A stretch of 64,000 bases of DNA, taken from Capsicum annuum (taxonomy: Eukaryota; Streptophyta; Magnoliopsida; Solanales; Solanaceae). Numbering within the stretch: the stretch's first letter is position 1; each line of letters opens with the position of its first letter. The stretch is from contig NC_061118.1 of the NCBI RefSeq assembly GCF_002878395.1, forward strand, positions 91,035,016 through 91,099,015, in the 5' to 3' direction. The position numbers were made by a program, and so were the translations under genes. The notes below the pieces were generated by a model. It was not told the origin of the DNA, did no database searches, and saw nothing but the letters and a program-made list of their open reading frames with translations. Positions 59,201-64,000 of this stretch are shown one piece after another.

Positions 59201-59500
59201 TGCTTTATTAAGAAGAAAATTAGACATCAAATTTTTTATCATGGAAGGAGTATAAAGTACATCTTTTAAATTAATACCCTTCTAAAAGTAAAACTCAACT
59301 CGATATGTCCCATTCTAAGCACTTGATTTGTTTGAGAATCTCCAAACATGGTGGTTTTGGGCTCCTCAAAAGGAGTATATTTCTTAAACCAGTCTTTGTA
59401 ATAACAAACATAATGGCTTGCACCAGAGTTAGCATACCATCGATCAACATTCTCCACTATGTTTATGTCTGTTAACACTGCCACAAATGATTTTTTGATA
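59200..59500 (-). pseudogene. Copia protease
   Basis: Reads NVDRWYANSGASHYVC, FEEPKTTMFGDSQTNQVLRM. The copia active site is usually WYxDSGAS; here the catalytic Asp is Asn (DSG to NSG), consistent with G-to-A change. A stop near 59270 separates it from the following pre-integrase. Confidence 0.88.
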
Positions 59501-60394
59501 ACGTTTGCCTGAGGTATAAGCCCACATTTTAGAAATTTGCAAAATCAAGTAATATGACCACTCTTTCCACAGACAAAGCACAATCCCTTTTCTTGAATAT
59601 GTTGATTATTTACTTGGTTATTTCCACCACTATTGTCCTTGGAATGTCTATCATTATTTTTCTTGAATTTTTTCTTCTTAGGATTCAAGGGCAGCATTAT
59701 TTGAATTATTTAAATTTACCTTTGCTGTGATGTTGTTCTTTTCTATTTGTAAAATGCATCTTGACCCCTTGCCTTTTCTTCCAAGCAGATTCTCATTATC
59801 AAAGTCTTAAGAGAAGTTTCCATTTACTTGTAGCGCATAGTTTTTTAAAATTTCTTCCAAGAAGGAGGATGTTTATCTATTATGCCACAAACAATAAGGT
59901 TATCTCCAATTTTGACTTCCTCAGACTTAAGCTCTCCAATAATTATTATGAAGTCTTGAGCTTAGTCTACCACTGATTTGTTGTCCACCATTTGAAAATG
60001 GAAAAATCTATTAGCTGCATATTATTTTGCTCTATCCTCCCCAGTGTTATACTCACTCTATAATACTTTCCAAATTTTATTTGAACTAGAGTAAGTTCTA
60101 TCATAATAATTATAAAAGTTATTAGTTAGAAAATTAAGAAGGAAATACCGATACTTGTAGGAGTCACCATCATATTTTTTAAGTTTCTCTTGGAGAGAAA
60201 TAAGTTCTTCATCATTCATGGAAGAGTTATCTACTTTGTTTGGATTCTTCTCAGTTAAAACATATGAAACATTGAGAAGACTCAAGTAGAAAAGTACTTT
60301 ACCCTTCCACCTTTTGAGATAAGTACCATTGAACTAAAATGGCTTGTTAAGATCTCCCGTCTTGACATCTGTGGAATTTTAAGTTGTTTTCATT
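59500..60394 (-). pseudogene. Copia gag with zinc knuckle
   Basis: A start ATG near 60394 is followed by [56 protein letters not shown] (UBN2-type copia gag). The zinc knuckle CFVCGKSGHIT, stop, FC at about 59550-59595 keeps Cys-Cys-His-Cys. The middle (59600-60050) is broken but has a Lys-rich KKKFKKNNDRHSK-like run before the knuckle. Confidence 0.83.
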
Positions 60395-61050
60395 AAATCT
60401 CCTCAAAATTGTTGGTGAAATTAAAGTAAAACTACAACTAAAATTTACAAATAAAGAAAATAAAACAATCTTCTTCTTGTCTTAGGCATGGATATCTCAC
60501 TCTCTTTAAGGAGATTCAAGTCCACTGCAACAAATATTTTCACCGGTCCAACAGTAAACTTCTCTGATAACTCAAAAACTCTGGACAAGAGTTGAGTTCA
60601 AAGCTTCTAAAAAAGAACACCTCCCTTCAACTAATAAGCTCTCTTTTTTACTAACTTTTGTGAACTCAATATATTCTTGTACATGCAAAATAATTTAAGA
60701 CCACCTCAATTTATAGGTGTGAAAATATTTCATGCAATGAATAAGAAGAAACTGGGTAATAAAGTGGATCAATGAATTGGGATATAATTCCTTGAAAGTT
60801 ACATGAGTTACAAGACATAATGAGGAATATAATGGACAAATAAAGACTTAGGTATTACATAAATTTCAAAAAAAAATAGTGGCCAAATTCAGCCACTACT
60901 TTTCAAGGGTTAAAAACAATCAAGTAACAACAACATGCACGTTCTATACTGCCACTTAATGGTGTCATTAGCTCAAAATGATGTAATTGGCATTATATGT
61001 CACAATGAATAGTAGTAACAACAGAAAGACTTATTACGACATTGTCCACA
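60395..61050 (-). repeat. Probable copia leader and 5' LTR
   Basis: Non-coding. A TATA-like box (minus strand tataaat, 60709-60715) precedes agttatcagagaag and the leader. A likely LTR start TGTGGACAATGTCG is at 61050, and an inverted repeat agtggc/gccact lies near 60883-60902. I see no canonical PBS and there is no second LTR to compare, so the boundaries are tentative. Confidence 0.45.
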
Positions 61051-61460
61051 ATTTAATTTATTAAAATATTAAAAATCTAAAATGCTATAATCCACCACGT
61101 AAGCTCTAAAATTCATTTGCTCACCTCTCAATATTTTCTCCAACATCCTGGGACACCATTAATCCTGCACTTTACATTAAAAACAACAAACATATTAAAA
61201 AGGTTGGTTACCTCCCACTAAGCATCGTAGCTTTTCTTATTTTTTCTTTCTTTTTGAATAAAAGGCCTATGCTATTGCATTATATTCATAGTTTTCCTTT
61301 CTTATATATACTGATTTACATTGAAACATGACCCAGTTCATCATCAATCATCTGCAAAAGTGATAAACGTCTTCCATCTATTTTTATACTCGACCCAGTA
61401 ATGCTTGACTCTATTCCCATTTTTAAGAAAGGTCACACTCTTATCCTTATGCCATAACTC
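61051..61460 (-). other. Post-pol region of element H with Athila motif
   Basis: No gene. The minus strand at 61206-61220 reads tagtgggaggtaacc, the GGGAGGCAACC motif that follows pol in Athila elements, mutated at one base. This supports the lineage call of H. Confidence 0.6.
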
Positions 61461-62340
61461 AACTTACCTATGAGGGGTTATTCAAACAACCTTAATTGTT
61501 TGGACCACTTCGACCTTAATTTTCTCAGGAAAAGCTTTAACCTCAAATTAAACGACAACACTTTCTGGCCAGGTTCAAAGACTAGGGGCATATTATGTTT
61601 GTCATGCCACTTTTTCATATTCTCTTTGTAGAGTTTAGTTTTTTCATAAGCATACAATCCAAACTCATCAAGTTCATGTAACTGAAGCAATTATTTTTTC
61701 CTGCTATCTCTGAATTGAGGATTAACTTTTTTACCGCCCAATAAGCTTAATGCTTAAGCTCAACGAACAAATGACATGCTTTTTCATATACCAGTCGATA
61801 CAATGATGTTCTAATGGTCGTTTTGTAAGCAGTTCTATATGCCCATATTGCATCTTCCAATTTGATTGTCCAATCCTGGCATTGAGCATTCACAGTCTTA
61901 TGGAGAATCAGTTGAATTTCATAATTTGACACTTTGACTTGACCACTTTTTTTAGGATGGTATGCTATTGCAACTCTATCACCACATACTTTGATAGCAA
62001 ATTTTTGAACCAATTATTCACTAAATGAGATCCCCCATCACTAATTATCACTCTCAGGGCTTTGAATCTAGAGAAAATATTCTTCTTTATGCATTTTACC
62101 ACTACCTTTGCATCATTAGTAGGGAGAGTTATCTTTTCTACCCACTTAGATATGCAATCAACCATGATCAAGATGTACTGATTACCAAATGAAGGTGTAA
62201 ATGGACCTATGAAATCTATCCCCCAAACATCAAAGGTCTCCACATCAAGGATATTATTCAATGGCATTTCATGGTTTCTAGAGATTATTCCCATTCATTG
62301 ATATTTGTCACACTCTTTAACAAAAGCAAAGGTGTCTTTA
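61460..62340 (-). pseudogene. Element H integrase (Athila lineage)
   Basis: Core (61965-62294): [15 protein letters not shown] (first Asp), [12 protein letters not shown] (second Asp; usual ISDGGSHFCN), then [14 protein letters not shown] in the Glu block (usual GQVEVSNREIK; Val-Ser precede Asn-Tyr-Glu). Then [20 protein letters not shown] and [12 protein letters not shown]-terminal part: LHELDEFGLYAYEKTKLYKE, KKWHDKHNM, FEPGQKVLSFNLRLKLFLRK. These are Athila/Tat integrase blocks. Frames are broken twice. Confidence 0.88.
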
Positions 62341-63080
62341 AAAAAAGTGAGCCAAACTAATCCCAATTATAATACCTTATGTATTGTGCGCTCTCCTCCA
62401 TGATGACCTCCGTACGGTGATGAATGATAAATATCAAGCACTTGTTTAGCTTGACACTCTGGAATACATCTTATAACAACTTGATTAGGGCTTTACTTAA
62501 ATAAACAGAGCTCATCTCACACATAAGATCATGAATCAAAGTATAACTTTTTCTTTTGCTGATTTATCACTTCAAGTGGATATACACCACTCACCAATAG
62601 GTTCACTATGTCAGTGTACCATGGTAGCTCAGGTATGCTTACTGCTAAGAGTTATTCATGTGGAAAATCTTCCCTAATATGCCAATCAACAACTACATAA
62701 GACCTATCCTCTATCCTTGATAAATAATCTGCTACCTGATTCTCTGCTTCTTTTCCATCTCAGACCTTAAGATAAAATTTTTGCAATAGTAAAATCCATA
62801 TGATGAGCCTGGGTTTTGTATATTTCTTACTAAATAAGTACCTGATTGCTGTATGGTCGATATGAACTATCACCTTTGTCCCTATTAACAAGGATTTGAA
62901 CTTGTCAAAAATAGAAACTAAAGACAATCTCTCCTTTTCAGTCACCGTGTAGTTGGTTTGGGCATCATATAGAGTTTTGTTGGCATAGTATAGAGACTTA
63001 AAACCATTCTCTTTCTACTAGCCAAATACTACTCCCACAGCTATATTACTGGCATCACACATTAACTCAAAAGGACGCTC
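62340..63080 (-). pseudogene. Element H RNase H and integrase zinc-binding region
   Basis: The open part 62760-62945 reads TEKERLSLVSIFDKFKSLLI and TKVIVHIDHTAIRYLFSKK, PRLIIWILLLQKFYLKV, the Athila RNase H blocks (usual TEKELLAVVFAFDKFRxYLV, VxVYTDHAAIRYLLxKKDAKPRLIRWILLLQEFDLEI). The Asp in HIDH is kept. The zinc-binding part (62300-62500) is visible as CIPECQAKQVLDIYHSSPYG. Confidence 0.87.
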
Positions 63081-64000
63081 CTAATCAAGAGCTATCAAGA
63101 TAGGAGCCTTTGTCAACTTTCTTTTTAACTCCTCAAATGCTTTAATCCAGTCAGTGCCAAATTTAAAATTCACTTTATTTTCAAGAAACTTATACATCGG
63201 TCTTTCCACCTTTGAGAAATCCTTAATGAATCTCTTATAGAATCCGATATGTCCAAGAAAACTACATACATTTTTGACTAATATTGGTGGTGGCAACTTT
63301 TCTATAACTTCCACTTCTGCTCAATCTACTTCCAATCCTTCCCGTGTCACTTTATGGCTAAGGAAGATTCCTTTTTTGACTACAAAGTAACATTTTCCCA
63401 ATTTAATACCAGATTAGACTCCTCATATATCGCTAGGACCTTGTTAAGATTCTTTAAATACACTGCAAAATAGTTACCAAAAATAGAGAAATCATCCATA
63501 AATACCTTAACAAAGTGTTACACCATGTCATAAAATATAGCCATCATGCACCACTAGATCAAGGATGGTGCATTACACAGTCCAATAGGAATACGCTTGA
63601 AGGCATAAATCCTATAAGGACAGGTGAATGCGATCTTCTATTGATCTTCTAGTGCTATGGCTATTTGACTATAGATGGAATGTCCATTCAAAAAATATTA
63701 ATACTCTTGTCTAACAAGTCTGTTTAGTATTTGGTCAATAAAAGAGACTAGATAATGATCTTTGTAGGTGGCATCATTAAGCTTTGGGTAGTCCATGTAA
63801 ATTCTCTATCCAATTACTATGCAAGTCGGGATTAACTCATCCTTATCATTACTCAATACTATCATAACTCTTTTTTGGAGCACATTGAACGAGGCTAACC
63901 CATATGCTGCTTAAAATAGGGTACATGATTCCTGCGTTAAGCCACTTGATCATCTCTATTCCCACCACTTATTTCATAACTGGATTTAACCTTCTCTGAT
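63081..64000 (-). pseudogene. Element H reverse transcriptase (runs off window end)
   Basis: Blocks in order from the window edge: MDYPKLNDATYKDHYLVSFI, FLNGHSIYSQIAIALEDQ (usual FLDGYSGYNQI; the catalytic Asp is Asn), AFKRIPIGLCNAPSL, FVKVFMDDFSIFG (the FMDD pair kept), TNLVLNWE-like, then LPPPILVKNVCSFLGHIGFY and RFIKDFSKVERP. FMDD and the LPPP-VRSFLGHAGFYRRFIKDF blocks are typical of Athila/Tat. The polyprotein continues beyond 64000. Confidence 0.88.

Larger units (their letters stand above)
58000..61050 (-). mobile_element. Ty1/copia element, 5' half
   Basis: Minus-strand order: LTR and leader (60394-61050), gag with zinc knuckle, protease, GAG-pre-integrase, integrase core and integrase C-terminus, in the order PR-IN that defines copia. 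Homology ends near 58010, just before RT should begin. RT, RNase H and the 3' LTR are absent. Confidence 0.85.

Overview
The window is plant nuclear DNA: AT-rich, with no host gene, tRNA, rRNA or prokaryotic feature that I can support. It is a nest of decayed LTR retrotransposons. The mix of lineages (Ty3/gypsy with a chromodomain-like C-terminus, Athila, Tat/Ogre-like, Ty1/copia) and the LTR style suggest a large eudicot genome, most likely Solanaceae, in pericentromeric or other heterochromatin. The family assignment is by resemblance and is unverified.

Layout. 1-8114: minus-strand gypsy element A (LTR piece 1-281, pol 282-533 and 5196-8114), split by a 4.66-kb solo LTR (534-5195) with a near-perfect target duplication. 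8115-20380: plus-strand gypsy element B, inserted in the protease codons of A; it has a 4.6-kb 5' LTR, gag-pol remnants and a truncated 3' LTR. 20381-25167: 3' part of a Tat/Ogre-like element with long 40-bp and 70-bp tandem arrays, a polypurine tract and the start of its LTR. 25168-57668: a minus-strand gypsy composite (E/F). Its 3' LTR is split into three pieces by element C (26253-36114, plus strand, TSD ctata on both sides) and element D (36458-44245, minus strand, an Athila derivative without RT or integrase). Its gag is split by two solo LTRs (48886-51383 and 51896-54344), each with its own TSD. Its 5' LTR (55156-57668) belongs to a different LTR family from its 3' LTR. 58000-61050: 5' half of a minus-strand Ty1/copia element. 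61051-64000: pol of a minus-strand Athila-lineage element that runs off the window.

All coding regions are pseudogenes. Stops fall mostly where glutamine codons are expected (CAG/CAA to TAG/TAA), and several catalytic residues are lost. The genes no longer work together; the order of insertion can be read from target-site duplications and interrupted domains. The most unusual shared feature is a short cassette in the U3 part of every LTR whose start is visible, except the small Tat and A fragments. In it a family-specific word (GATCGCG, CGACTCATAGG, GCTTTAGC or a GGTACTAGTCGTATG-like word) is repeated several times.
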